Source: Taenia hydatigena
Taxonomy: Eukaryota > Platyhelminthes > Cestoda > Cyclophyllidea > Taeniidae
Direction of reading: 5' to 3'
Assembly: GCA_036345935.2 (NCBI GenBank)
Contig: JADWOT020000009.1
Coordinates: forward strand, 12,179,769 to 12,243,768
DNA length: 64,000 bases
In this document: piece by piece, positions 24,601 to 38,000 of the stretch
How the letters are laid out: each line of letters starts with the position of its first letter
How positions within the stretch are numbered: the first letter of the stretch is position 1
The notes under the pieces: model-generated
Database searches by the model: none
What the model was told of the DNA's origin: nothing
Seen by the model: only the letters and a program-made list of their open reading frames with translations
Translations under genes and position numbers: made by a program

Positions 24601-27600
24601 GCGGTAACGCATACGCCACCTCGTCAAGCTTCGACCGGATGCGATTGATTGTTGTAGAGGTGATTTCTCCGGCGGCGGTGGAAATGGCTTCGAGGCCAGA
24701 CGGCAAGGGGAGCAGGTGCTCATAATTGACCAGACTGACATGTTCCAGTGCTTCGACTAGCTTTTTTGTCAACTGCAGGGTTAAATACGATCAAAGTAAA
24801 GCGTTGGCAGAAGAAATTCTCAAGCCACTACGTTCAGCATGAATTTGTCTGGGCCCTGATTGGTTGGTCAATGCAGAAAACATCATTTAGTCAGAAATGT
24901 TTACGCAAAATGGGCATGAACGAGCAGAATTTTATTGTAAATTGAAAAAGAGAAGGGCAAGCCTTGGCTAAAGTCGCGCGTTTCTGATCTGCTGCAGCGG
25001 ACGTATCTGAAGTAGTGAGAAGCAAATTTGTAAAAGTGGTTCGTTCGACTCATTGAAGGGAGAAGCGAAGATTCGACAAATACGCTGCCTACTCTGAGTG
25101 AGACCGGTTTCAATGAATGCCCCGATTTGTGCGCATATTGCCTGAATGGCTCCCAAAATGGTGTTCGGATCTTCGGAGGCAATCGCCTTTTCCAGTATGT
25201 CATTTTTACCGGATAAAAGGTCGTCCATTTGTTTTCCCAATTCATTCGGTGTGCTCCAAACAAACTAGAAATGTGAAAACGCAGTCACAGCTAGTATGTC
25301 CAATAACCCACATGCTGTCGAATCGAGATGTGAATAGATGGTTGGATAGGTGTGTGAGTGGGTGGAGGGATAGATGTGCATAAATAGATAAGATGAGGAA
25401 CAAGGGAAGCGGGAATAAGTGGATACGTAGACAAGCATAGCAGAGAATGGGGTCCAAATCCACCCACCTTGATAGCAGGGAAGCACTTGTTGATGTATAA
25501 ACTAGAATTTGGCAGACTACGAATGCACATCTGAATGCCTTCCGCATCCAGGGGCAAAATGCCACAAAATGAGAGATTTGCAGAAATACCGACTGTTAAC
25601 TGGTTCTTAGGTGTCTTTGCTACAAGAAAGGTTTTTTTGCATCAACGCCAGTAAGAAACCAAGATACCATAGAACTCAAAAGTCCCTTCTATCGGGAGAC
25701 AGTTGCAGACTACGCAGACACGTTGAAACTCGTGTATGAAATTGGGAGCTTCAAGGAAGCAATCATTGCATGTGGTGGTGAACTGCACCTCTAGGTGTTG
25801 ACAGGATTGCAGATGAACATGATAATCCTGATTCACTGGCATACAGACACTCAGTTCTGTTCCATTCAGCAGCTGACGGATGAAGTGAGGAAAAATCACA
25901 AAGGTGCTTGTGCCCAAACCTGGCGAAAGGAAAGACGCACACATACTTACATGTGTAAATTAACAGCTGGACAAAGATGAAAGAGGCATTCGATTCAAGC
26001 ACCAACATTTGACTTTATGCATTTTAATGGGATCTGGCAGCCTAGCTACCACAGGCATCTCATGAGTTTGCCCATTAGAAGCGCGCCTATTGAAGACGTC
26101 ATGCGACGGTGCTAGCTGGTGGATCTGTGAGTGTATGTCCGTGTGCATGCGAGTCCATGCATATGCAGTAGTGTGTGGTGGTATGGGGTGTCGTCTAGTC
26201 TACGGATACCTACTCGCATAAAGCGACTTGGGTATTGTATGTGCGGCGATACAATCACTAGACAGCTAACCTGCACATGACCTGTGGCATAATTGTTGAC
26301 TGTTGAAGGTTAGTTCAGTCACTTCACGGAATGTCTCCCTGCAGAGATTGCTTTGAGGGCAGTGCATAAATGCTTCAGTTGTTTCATAAGCATTTGATTG
26401 TGCTTACTCTGCACCTCGCTCTATCCTCTTGTCCAACTGACATTTTCTTCCTCACCCAAATGCCCCTCATAGTTTAGAAGGCATGCAAGAGTTTACCTTC
26501 TCCATAACGCCACGATTCATCCAAAATATTCTTAATTGTAGCATTAGGAAACGTGACTAAAAATGCCAATATATTTCGGCACTTTTCAAGTCAATGTGAC
26601 CATCAATTGTAGCGCTGATGACCACATGTTCAGGTGATCGTATGACCGATGTCGCCGCGGTAATTCGAGGCCGTGTGACTCTACTAAGTTACGCGATAAA
26701 GCAATGCACTTCTTACCGAACAGATAACTTTGCTTCCAAACTCCTCTTCTGCCGAATTTTGTGGGTGTCCTCATAGTTTCTGATAGATGCGTTGATGTAG
26801 ACAGTCATTTCGTAATGTTCACCCAGCTTCAATTCGGTCGGAGGCAGACATATATCGCCATCCACCTCATTCACCTCAAATGTTCTTCCTTCTGCTGGGA
26901 CACTCACTTTTGCGTATAGGACATCAGTGCTCTAAGGAAAGCAGGAAGATCAACCACAGTGCTTGTAGATGTGCTTGCCTCATTTGGATCAGAATCGGGT
27001 GGTGAATTAAACCATAACCTCGGCGAAAGACATATGTTCTGATCGTCCCATGGAAAGTAGTGGAAGTTGTCAGTTCCGTGAGGGTGTTCGAATGGCAAAG
27101 GCATGGACCATAAACTTGGAAGCGACAAATCGGATTGAGTCACATCAATGCTACTTCGTTGGTACTTCTCACACGCGAGAGCAAAGTCCTCACCATCAAG
27201 GACTTTGAGAAAATGGCTGGCTTTTAAACTGGTGCCTTCATCACCATTCGCGACAGCAGTTATTGCATATTGGCCTGCCACCTGCAGTGCATTCAATTTT
27301 ACTGCCAATATGAGTCACTTACGGCTACAATGAAGTCAGTTGTGTAGTCTGCACCTCCTACCACTTTCTCGGAATTCTGATTGGGATTTTGTCGATTTGC
27401 GAGACACCACGTTACTTCTTTGACGCTTTCTTTAATGACATCTGCCTTGAATGGGATTCTGCTCCCACTGCTAAAGATATCCAACCGTTTTCCACATCCG
27501 GAGAAGAGCTTTGATCCCACTTTCTCAAATATGGCAATTCCAGCAATTTTTGGTTTGAATAACCCTATCATTGAGGAAGCGAAATTAATATGCTTAACTC

Positions 27601-27872
27601 AGCAAAGTAAGCATACCAGATGCTGAGTTTGATTGGGCGTTGATGGATACCACATTGATTGGAATTTCTACACGTCTTGGTGCAGTATTTTGTTCCCATT
27701 CATGGGTTTCCAATACGGCTGCCACTGAGTGCGCACCTTCTTGGGCAAAAGATCCACGAATATGTATTGCTCTGCTCAAATACACGTCCAGCTGTACCTG
27801 CAAATCAGTGTCGGTCTGCATATTGGATAAGCCGGTCTTTAGGCCACCACACGTAGCCTTCACAAGTGCGGC
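21429..27872 (-). CDS. Polycystin-1-like protein (REJ/GAIN/GPS), partial 5' end
   Basis: Exons in transcript order: 27617-27872, 27323-27564, 26979-27281, 26717-26931, 26497-26614, 25668-25919, 25468-25619, 25093-25264, 24963-25006, 24395-24772, 24235-24277, 24064-24122, 23606-23846, 23384-23517, 23102-23305, 22928-23051, 22544-22860, 21429-21623. Nearly all junctions keep phase. Early exons look like PKD/REJ modules (LPPTELKLGEHYEMTVYIN). Helical segments follow (VDSIDALILKHIREVQRLS, LARIDSLLAGSL), then a GAIN-like part. The last exon has a GPS cleavage motif, CECTHLTTF, preceded by Cys in the previous exon. The protein ends 16-20 residues into one hydrophobic segment (SAYMVIIAVASPLLL), whereas polycystin-1 has eleven spans. 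Exon 26497-26614 is one base short of frame. These proteins are ciliary or surface sensors in animals; here the role is inferred. Confidence 0.7.
26932..26978 (-). other. 47-base GC-AG intron
   Basis: Between exons 26979-27281 and 26717-26931, the only join that keeps the frame uses donor GAG|gcaag and acceptor ctttccttag. It links SDPNE to STDVLYAKVSV in phase 0. GC donors with AG|GCAAG context are the known minor class. Without this intron the frame hits a stop. Confidence 0.55.
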
Positions 27873-28523
27873 CTGACACAGTTTTGCTAGTTCTTGCCTT
27901 CATGAATAAGACCCCTTCATACTTGGCCGCTTTAAGAGCCCATTTGTGGGCAACTGCAAATGGATTGATTGATTGGCATAGAGTAAATGTAACAGTGTAT
28001 GCCCATCCGCAATAAATTACAGACCCTACAGAGACCTCACATTGCAGTCCTAACTGAAGATCAATAAATAATCAACTCATCGCTTCAAAACCTAATAACC
28101 AACCATTCGTTGATCGACTGGCCACCTGTCTCACAATTTTGAAAGTGAAATCATTTCTGAGAACCTGTGAGAGTGGTAAGCATGAGAGCACCGCCCTGAA
28201 TAATTTGGCAGAAATCAAGAGGTGTTACTCGCTGAGTCCAAATTATATCTAGCCCTTGACAAATGATTTCTATCCACCGCATGATATCAATCAGTCCTAT
28301 GCAACTCTATGAAGCAGGCGTTTCCACTGCAGTTTGTCCACAACAAGGGGAAAACACGTAATCCACCATCATTTCTGAGGGTCCCACCTACGATCAGCCT
28401 GTCAGCCCTTCTACACACCCAAACGGTAATTACCAGTGGGTCTTTTTGGAACGAATGATACACTTGTGTGAGAGACAGATTGGACAACAAATCATACGAT
28501 TTGTGCAGGAGCAGCTAACTTAC

Positions 28524-29635
28524 AGCAGGAATCAAGTGATTCGATGGTTGTGGATGCACTCCGCCTGTCCATACACATGCCATCCTATTGCTGGATTCGA
28601 GTCGAATTTCATCGCCTCTTGAGTGATTGCATGGATCTTTGGTTATACGCAATCGCATTTTAGGCTTCTGGTTAGTTTTGTCCATACCTATATAGGGAGA
28701 AGAAGCACAAGCGTGTAAAGAGTGGCAAAATATGTAGGAGGCAAGGGAGTACGAGGGCGAGAATGGTGGCAAGAAGAAAATGAAGGGCGAAGAGAAGCTG
28801 GAGGTGAGGAATGAAATAGTGACAGAGTAGTACGTACCAGACGCTTAGCATGAAACCTAGGTTCTGTATTCGAAGCAGCTTTGCCTCTATAATCCACCAT
28901 GCTTGTGCCAGAACAAGGAGGAAGGTCATGCTTCAAGAAAGTTGTTGTTGCTCTCATTAGGGATGGATTATGAAAGGCAAGAAGCTCAAGTGGTGCTAAC
29001 AATGATAAGTATAGCAACAAATTAGGCGGAACTGGCGATATTATAGGACAAAGTAGGCTTGGCAATGTCTATTTCTGCCCCTCTCTACCTATCTGCCTGT
29101 CCATCTACGTGTGTTTGCTGACTCACTGTAATCTTGATTTCGACTCCATCTATCGCCATTGAAATGGAACGAAGATGACGCGATTCAAAGGTCGAGGGAC
29201 CGCGGACAAACATCTCTGGTAAAGGGCAATTTATTGAACTGCCTTGAGGGTGCTTCAGTGATGCGACACCAAGAGGTAAGAGGTTGCCTCCTAAAACGAA
29301 TAAACGTGTCAAATTCTGACTGTGGCTCTTGAAATCAGCATGGCATACACGTGTATGCGTGTATTTTGTGCTCCCAAGACAATAGTCGTCAGTGAGACAC
29401 TTCTAGTAGGTATTAATGACTGCGCATGACACATCACAGCACAGCATTAAATGCTGACGAACCTGTAGATTCCTGACCAAACAGTGGGCTGCCCTGTCAT
29501 TTCGGTGTAGGTGCAACTCTGTTTTCGTCGAGCACTGTGAGGTTGCACTGGAAAATTTCGTTCACAAACACTACGTCTGGACATTCAAAGTTGTACGTAA
29601 AGTCGAAAGCAGTCTCACGAATCTTCTGTGATGAT
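28524..29635 (-). CDS. Probable upstream exons of the polycystin-like gene
   Basis: Three to four exon candidates on the same strand. 28524-28687 reads MDKTNQKPKMRLRI to HLIPA with a gtaagt donor. About 28834-29010 includes HDLPPCSGTSMVDYRG. 29127-29290 reads GGNLLPLGVASL to DGVEIKIT with a gtgagt donor. About 29530-29635 reads FECPDVVFVNEIFQCNLTV. The last has the C-P...V..E.F.C.LTV pattern of PKD repeats. INCPLP in 29127-29290 suggests an IPT-like module. Not all phases can be linked, so one or more exons are missing or misplaced. Same gene is the simplest reading. Confidence 0.45.
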
Positions 29636-30282
29636 CTGTGCCTAAATGCGCTCTAAATATGCATTAAAGTTGCAGAAGTTGAGTCTTCACAAACCCAAAT
29701 GCCCTGGATCGCGATGAAGACCACGGGGTACGTTACCATCGAGGAGGGCTAATATGTCACTTATAGACCAAGAGCTTTGTGCTCATGCTATATATACTTC
29801 ACCAAGCACATTGCAGCTACAAATATGAATGGGAACAATGGACCACTTCTAGTGTGCTACAATCAAAGCAAAGTGTATCGCTTTTGAGGTCCCATTGTTT
29901 CCACTGAATTGGATGGAATGCACGAGGTGTGGACGGGGTTAGATATGGGCACAGGTAATGGCCAAATTAGGCACACAATTGGGCTGTTTTATGCGTCCCC
30001 ATTATTGCAGTGAATTACGTGTGCCACATTAGTGACCAAAGTAGGCAAACCCATATTCTAACTGGTCATCAAGGCTGAATGCCTTGTCAAAACGCCATGG
30101 AGAACACAACGCACCCTTTCCTCTCCCTACTCTTGCAGAGGGTTGGCTCTCCTAAATGCGGCTTGCATGAAGCATATGCCTATCGCCGGATATCGACAAA
30201 CTCAAGGTGCGATTCTCTAATGGATCCCTCTTCTTACAGATGGTTTAAAGTGAACGAGTTGTTTATTGTATTAGTGTCAGCA

Positions 30283-33224
30283 TTAGTCAGTGATGCAAGT
30301 CAAATGCTCTGAGGAAATTAGTCCAATTGAAGTGCTACCAAGTGTGCTAAGTAGTTCATCAATTATGTTGTTTTTTTGAAAGGCAGTGGACGAGTTTCTT
30401 CTGGAAGATCTGAAGCTTGACAAAAGTGCTGAATGTTGAGTGAGCACAGTGGGCGATGATGAAAATGCAGCGACACGAGCTCTCACCGCAATCGTAGTAA
30501 AGCAAAGCCGTTCTATGAGGGGTTGATTGCTGTTATGTGTTTAACTCATGCCAAAAAATCAAATTGAAAATTCGACGTGGTGGCACTTCGTACAAAATGA
30601 GCGGAATCAAATCAGCATTGATTCGCAGCCTCAACTCATCTACTACTCAACAGCTTATTTGGAACGCAAAATTGCTCGATGCTTCAGTGGTCTGGTTCTA
30701 GTCCAATTTGCAAAGGGAACGATGCAAAGGCATTTGAGTTATCAGCTGGCATTCTCTGCGTGTTCCCCAAACGTTAAACATGCTTCAGACCGGTGCTGAT
30801 GCAGACGCAATCAATCGTCCACTTTTCTTGCTTTGAACATCAAGTGGCCGCACAAGCCGCCCAGTAGGGCATGATGCCTTGTTCAGTTTGCTAACATCTG
30901 ACCCATGCATGAGCATGTCCCATTTCGCGGTTCATTTGCAAGCCCATTCGCCATTTTTGACTCACAAATAATCTATTTTCTTCGCCAAAATCCATGGCGC
31001 TACAGGTAAAGTGCATCGAGCGCAGACAAGTGTCAGGTGTGAAAGGAGTCCATAACTTGCCGAATAGGCATTTCATTAGGCAGATGCAAGCGCGAATGTT
31101 TGGGACGAGATGATGGCATGAGGGAAGCGGTAAGTTGACGAACAGTTATGGTGGGTGTGATGATACTCCTTAGAGCAGATCGTAATGGGTTGCATCGTGA
31201 CTTATTTTCACCAAAACAGCTGAAGAGAAGGAAGGAAGTAGCATTAGTGTAAATGGCCACTGCAAAGTCAAATGGGTGGAAAACTTATGCGTCTGCTACA
31301 TGGCATGCTGGGTGTTGTGAGTGTGCGGAATGATCGTGATTAGGAGGTCAAGTATGCTTTGCTTCTTGATAATGCGATTCCTCATATTGTAGGCACTTTC
31401 TTCACAGCAGGGCACATCGAAGACTGCATTGATGCTTGGATGACTGTCAATGCGGATGTATCCTGAGCAATCGTTGTGCGTGAGCACCGCATATAACAAA
31501 ATGTCTCGAATCCGAGCCAGGCACGGGCAGTACGTCAGCAGTAAATTTGAATTTCATTGGGAATAATTAGGTTTAGTTAAAAGTTATAAAATGAAATCCA
31601 ACCACCCAGTGCATCATGACTCGTCAAATGAGGATCAGATACATTGTGGCCTAGATTTATCTTCCTGTCATTTCTACAAAAACCTTATCCTCAAAGCAAT
31701 TCTACTCTTCCTGGCAATCATTTTAGTGTTTTGCGCATGTTGGAGTGACTTCCTTTTGCCAATCTGCCGTTTACTGTTAAATTGACTATCGCTTTCAACT
31801 CACGGATCAGAAGTTCTACTGAAGTCAATGCTAGTCTATCACAATATGGAATGCTTTAGCAGAGAAGGGTTAGCAAACCGTAGGCATGGGCAGAATATCA
31901 TACTGTCGAAACGGCAGTGAGCTGATCTAAGGCTGATGGTGAAGGACACGGTCAAATGGACGTTTAACTATTGCACGGCATTTGTCCTTCCTCACCCATT
32001 CACACCTGACCACTTCGGCCACTGAATTTAGTCAGGCAATTAAAAACACCCAACAGTGTTGGTGGAACAAAAAATTCTTTGCAATGCAATGGTCGATTAT
32101 CCATATACGTGGTGAGACTAGAGGTGAAGGGCTCGAGACAATTTCAACAGTGAGACAAAATAGAATTAACATGGGGACCAGGCAAGTGAGTGATACGCTT
32201 GACCCAACTGCACAGTTGTGTCTTGAAGGGTCCAAATGATTATCGTACCACTTAAGACAATTCTTAAGATGATGAGTAAAGAAAAAAGGGGTGAAAGAGA
32301 GGAAATTGATATGATAAGTGGAGGAAAGAAAGGATAAGATTATTCACCTTTGTGTTCCTTATTTATATAAGCTCTCGATACACTAGCCTTTCGCAGTGTA
32401 AAGAACAAGGGAGAAGGAGGCAATGAAGAATGGAGAGTAGAAATACGGCAAGAATAAGACGAGACTGGGTAGAGGCGTTGACGGTGGGAGAAAATTGCGC
32501 GAAGGGCAGCAGCGTGGAACATTTCGACGTGCAGTGGACGAAGATGCGCATTTGATACGTGTGAAACTCAGTGCATGTTGTGTGGTGTTGCTTTTTCACG
32601 TCTGTTTCCCTGATATTCAGCGCAATGCCGGGCTACGACTGTGGCCGAATCCATAATCACAACATCAGCTTTGCGGCCTCTCAATGCGGTGGCATTTTTA
32701 TTCTGTTTCACAAATGGTGCTGCTATGTTCAAGATCAGCACACGAAAGGAATGCAGACGATGAGGAGTGGGAGACGTCTCCCTCCCACCAATTAATAGAG
32801 CCAAAGCACCCCCTCGAGAAGTGTTGCAGACGTAGTGCATCGTGGGTTTTCTCACGAGAAGTGCAATAGCGCGTGAGCGGTATAGGTGGCAGTGCTTGAG
32901 GCATAAAGTTCGAGGCTGCGGACACTCCAATCTGAATCAAATCTGCATTGCAGACATCAGCTAAATGGCAACAAGAATCGGTAAATGTTGATGAAGGAAT
33001 TATATGAATGACTGGACTCAACAATTAATAAGCTTGGGATGTAGCATATGCGTTTGCTGAAACCGAGATTTCATTTTGATCAGCACATCCACTCGTGCAT
33101 CTGGTAAGCGTTGAATCCATGCCTGAAATGAGCTCGGTGGATCCTTTCCACTCTTCACCATGGTAAAATTAGCAGCATGATTGTCACGAATGGACCTCCA
33201 AAACTGATATACAGAAAGTTGCAT
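30283..33224 (-). CDS. Candidate exons, possibly N-terminal polycystin-like part
   Basis: Open segments with coding-like composition on the minus strand: 33018-33205 (FWRSIRDNHAANFTMVKSG to MLHPKLIN, after an atatcag acceptor), about 32570-32860 (FRVLILNIAAPFVKQNKNAT), 31296-31499 (LTHNDCSGYIRIDSHPSINAV) and 30283-30486. They lie upstream of, and on the same strand as, the polycystin-like exons. No domain is recognised with confidence and I could not join them in phase. Confidence 0.25.
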
Positions 33225-36200
33225 TTTAAATCAAGATGAGGAGAGTGACATCCATTAAGTTCTACTGAAAGTTGTCTGTAGTCTACTTTGCAAGTAATGG
33301 CAGGAAAAATGTTGTAGCTAACTATATTGAAGTGTGAGCAGATGGATCCCCATATCCGTATAAGGTAAGTTTGATATCACAGTGAATGCCGCGGCCCATA
33401 AACATTGCTCGACAGTCATTTGACCATTGAGGTTATGCTTGTCCGCTCTTTTAGACCGATTTCAAAGACAACGCCTTGTGTGTGTCCTCCCGATCTTTTA
33501 ACTTGCTCATTCCATCAAGTGAGGTGGCATTGTGCCCTTTCTCCCCTAACACCTTCATCTCTAACGTCCAGTTGCTGGAGGGGAAGGGGCTAGCACAGCC
33601 CACACCGCCATCCCACTGGGTCAGTGAGTCAGCTGTAGTGACTGTCTCACAACTGGTAGATGTCGAGGTACCTACGTTGTGAGCTTCAAGCCTTCTTAAC
33701 AGAGCCGACTTAGGCGTCCTGACAGTGACAAGAGCTTGATGCTTCCCAACCAAACACGATTTGCAGTACATGCCAGCAAACAACTTCCGGCATTCACATC
33801 CGCCTCTGTCAAGTCAATTAACTTCTGAGATTCTAAAGCCATGGCACTTGACGGATGCCATCTTCTGTCGAGGAGTTTCTCGTCTGAGGGTCAGTTGATT
33901 GCGCAACAGATCTTCCTGCAGCAATGTGAAGGTGCTCAAGAGAGCACTCTCATTTCGGAAACAGGCGTGGCAAGCAAAGCACTTGAAACTATGCCATGTT
34001 GTCGCAAGACATCGCACTACCTCATACACTCATTGTCTTATCCTCGTCCTCCACATTTACTACAATTAGACGGTTGTCGGGCCTCGACTCTAGACATTCT
34101 CATTCAGGATAGATTAAATGACTCGGATGTGATATCTAGAGGTGAATCTGCCATCAAATGTGCGTATTCATAGCTTACGCCTCCTAAAGAGCATTTTATT
34201 AGGTATATTAGACTTTTATCACTCATCTTGTTTTATAAAAACATATCTTTGGCCATGTCAGCATGACTGCAGTGGTGACAACCTGCTGCACGACGGATGA
34301 ATCTGCCTCGATCAAGATGGCTTGGCGTGGCCGAATATTTGGTTGTTTGGCTATTCTGATTCATGCCTTTTTTTAAAGAGAGTCGTTGGAGTCGAATAAA
34401 TGTAGCAATGGTTTGACGAATACACCGTCAGCACTATCGGAGGACAGGTTGTAAATGCTTATACAAACAACTGCAAGGGTTCGCCGTGTGCTTGATTGTT
34501 TAAAAACGGCTATTAGAATATAGAGAACAAGAAGTTTCTTATGTTTACCTTGGTGATAATACTATTGCATGATACTGCATTCGTAAGTGTAAAACTCGAC
34601 TCAAATCCAACTGTTTGAGGTAAGTTCAGCACCTGGATGCTTTCATAAAGACGAAGGACAAGGTATGCATTGCCGACGTGCAGAGCAGTCGAGAAGGAGA
34701 GGCTCTACCGGTGCGCCTCAGGTGTTTGGGGCCATTGCGCAGACATGAACTAAAAGAAGGGATTAGTAGAACCAACGAAAAGAGAGGAAGAGTGCCAATT
34801 TGGCTAAAGACCGCGTTCGAGTATTAAACGCAGCTGCTGTCCAAGACTTAAGCACTACGTAACAATCTTAAGGGCTTGCTCTAATTGTTCACTGATATGC
34901 GCTAAATGATGCAGGTCGAAGAGATGCAGTGACACCCTACGACTTGCAGTAACACTCAGTAAACTTCCATGACTTTCCTATTCCACCCTTCGAGACTCAG
35001 GTTATGCGATTGTGGTTCTGCTAGACCAGTCAAGGTATGTAAAGCATCATATATGACTCATCTCTCAAGATCCACATTTTCGTGGGGCCGAACTGAACCA
35101 TTGAGCGACGATCAGTTCAAGTCATATCAATATGCACGAATTACTCCTCGGTGACACAGGATGTCGGGTGCTTGTCGCGAGACGTGGTGTTGTTTCTCTG
35201 TCGTCGTTCATTTGCAATGCGAAAAGGCAAATGAGGCGAATATGAACACCGTGTTCGTTTAATATGGAGAAGCTGAGGAAATGGAAGTCCTGCAGCTTTG
35301 TCTTTGAGGCAGAACCACTGAGTGCATCGGCGTCCGGTGAGAGAGAGGTGGTACTCGCACTGTGACACCTCACTTCGGCGACTGACGCTTGCGTAGAGAT
35401 GGCACTCTACATACGAAACATTTGAGTAGGTCAAGTGTGGGCTGATGTTGAAGACGACATACAGGGCAACGTGATAGTCCAACTTCTTATTTCTTCGCCT
35501 GAGCCTTTCGGGGCAGTGATTGCCAAAGTCGCCACAAAGATGGGAACAGCAGCAATTCTTCGATTTACTACAAATCCCTATTTGACGCATAAAGTCACCC
35601 AATTTCATTGCCAACAATGAATGACGTTACAAGGCATTCCTTAAATGGTCACGCTCAATAAATGAGACCACAGAAAGATGTTTACCCTACAGTTGGTAGG
35701 ACTTGAGATTGGTAATTGAAGTGGAGAAATCCTGCTATTCAGACCTACTGGTAACTAAGTAGCTGGGGCGTGCCACAGCTCTCCAGGCGTGTCAAAGTTG
35801 GACGCTGCAACATTAGCATCATGGGTGCCTGCAAACGATGCGTAGAATGCTCCACCTCAACTAGGTCCATGCCCAACTCCCAACTATGTGTGCTTTGTTT
35901 CGAGTAATAACACAATAAACTGACCGGCTTCGGGACTAATGTTATTGCATTCGATTTGAAACGAAGTCTCCACTAATTGTCATGATCACGTTCGCTACTT
36001 GGGATTTCGATGCACCTTCCCAGAAAATCGTCTCAATCAGTAGTATTCATTTACCAAAGGCTGGTGGTCCTGAAATAGACACATCCACAAACAAAAACAA
36101 TTTTGGATTAAACCAGAAAACACGTCTTTCAACTGCCACTAGGCAACGTATCAATAAAAGCAGTTGTGCTGTTGTGGCAAGTCACGTTAGCAAATAACGA

Positions 36201-38000
36201 TGTAGAGAATTGAGGTTTCAAAACTCAGTTAAGTTATGAAATTCAAGTCGAATGCTCGAAATGAATCCGACGCACTTGTTGGACTACCTTCCTAGAAGGC
36301 AAACGAAATGCGGTAGTGGAACAGAGAAGGTGAAATGAAAGCAGGAAAGAATGGAAGATTGGTAAAATGAAGAGGTGGAAGAAGACTCAAGACACACTGG
36401 ACCTGCATTCAAAAAAAGTAGTTCGAAATTGCTCCTAATGATATCGGACAGATAGAAATCAGAGTAAGTGTTGGCAGAGTGAGAAGGAAATTAGTGAGAT
36501 AGCATCCCAGTGGCATTTCGTCCACCTATTGTCAGCTGATTTCTCCCTAAAAACATAGTCACCAATGGCACATTTTGAAAGTGGAGAGAAGCTAGGAAGT
36601 ACAGGAACAGATAATGCAAGCGGATCTCAGTAGCCCATTCAGGACCACCGAACTGAAAGGAACGCATACAAGCAAGCATGAAGCAGGTCATTTTCGAAGA
36701 ATGCTAAGAAGAATAAAGAGGGCACACCATTTTGAGGAAGCACCAACGCTTGAAAGAACCTTAAAATCGACGGGGATTGAGATGAGTGGGAGGAAGTTAT
36801 GCCTAGTTTACAAAATGCTCATTGTGGAAGGTAAAAGACTTGGCCGGCAGATCAGATTGGCAAATTATTGCAGATATTTATCCCTGATTGGGGTTATTTC
36901 TCTAATTCTCATTGTAATTTGCCAGGCACATGGGGGATCATTTTCAATCGTGTTTGCTGGTAGAGGTGAACTTGAGTGGATCTTCGAGGTGTAGTATGTC
37001 ACCTGTTTTTCCTTCGAGTGCCTAAAAGACATGTGAACATTTTGCTGAGATTGGCCTGCGTTGAGGCGCATTTCGCTTTCCAGTGTTCCGTAAGCAGTCA
37101 TCAACCGGACTGTCGGAGTTCAGCTTAGCGTGATGCGGTGATTTCTACACTCCCGACGCCTACATCAGGACTGGGAATGTCCTCAACATCCACTTTTATG
37201 AAGGGGTCAAAGCCAATGATGTGGTCCAGCTAACCCGCTAATTGTCAAATGCTGGAGCTCGTCAGCGCTACTTCGCGTTATTTTGTGATTCATTTGCCTC
37301 TTTGTTCAGTTTATTATTTGCCTAGAGACTTTTCTCATTCTATCATTTATTCGCACATTTGTTTGCGATATCGAAGGACATTCATCACTTCTGTAAATAT
37401 TTGTGACCTCTGAAAATTCGGCAACGCATCGCGATCGCCCCCAAGATCCATTGCGGCTTTCTCTACACGGTTTTAAGAGGTACGGCCAAGTGGATGCGAT
37501 CCACTGTCATGACACGAATCGCATTTTTGCCTTCACGGGCAAGTGAGGTATGCCGCTTTCAGCATGACATGCTGTAATTACGCATTGCGCAGTTGCTCTT
37601 AACAGTGGTTCCCTGAAAGGTCTTTTATGCTGAAATCCAGTGAAACTGATCCTACTTGGTTTGGTTCAATCCAGTATTTGAAGTGTCAAGTAGTTGAACA
37701 ATAAAATTCACAAAAATGGGCTGAAGGAGTAGGAAGAAGAGACCGTGAAGTTCTAATACTCTGCCTTACCTTGAGAATCCAAAGGGAAATCCACCCATCA
37801 TTTTCGTTTGCCTTTGCTTGAGGTGGGAATGCAAACGCGCGGCGGAATGTGACCAAATGAAGGCACTGTAGAGCCTTCCTAAAAGAGACCTTCAAAATTT
37901 ATTTAAATCGCTTGCGCATCTACCCATCATTTTTGAACAACTCAGTGGATGTTCAGTTCATGCTGTCGGCAAATCAGAACAAGGTCTTCAGCAAGTGCAT
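33225..38000. other. Region with isolated open frames, unassigned
   Basis: Minus-strand frames at 33451-33783 (Ser/Thr-rich, DSLTQWDGGVGCASPF) and about 35390-35560 (YHVALYVVFNISPHLTYSNVS, cysteine-containing) could be further exons of the polycystin-like gene. On the plus strand, 36614-36994 has one hydrophobic stretch (LSLIGVISLILIVI). None has enough support to call. Confidence 0.25.

Noticed and set aside
36614..36994. 126-residue plus-strand frame with one hydrophobic segment
   Set aside because: No promoter, splice or family evidence; a single hydrophobic run is weak evidence by itself.
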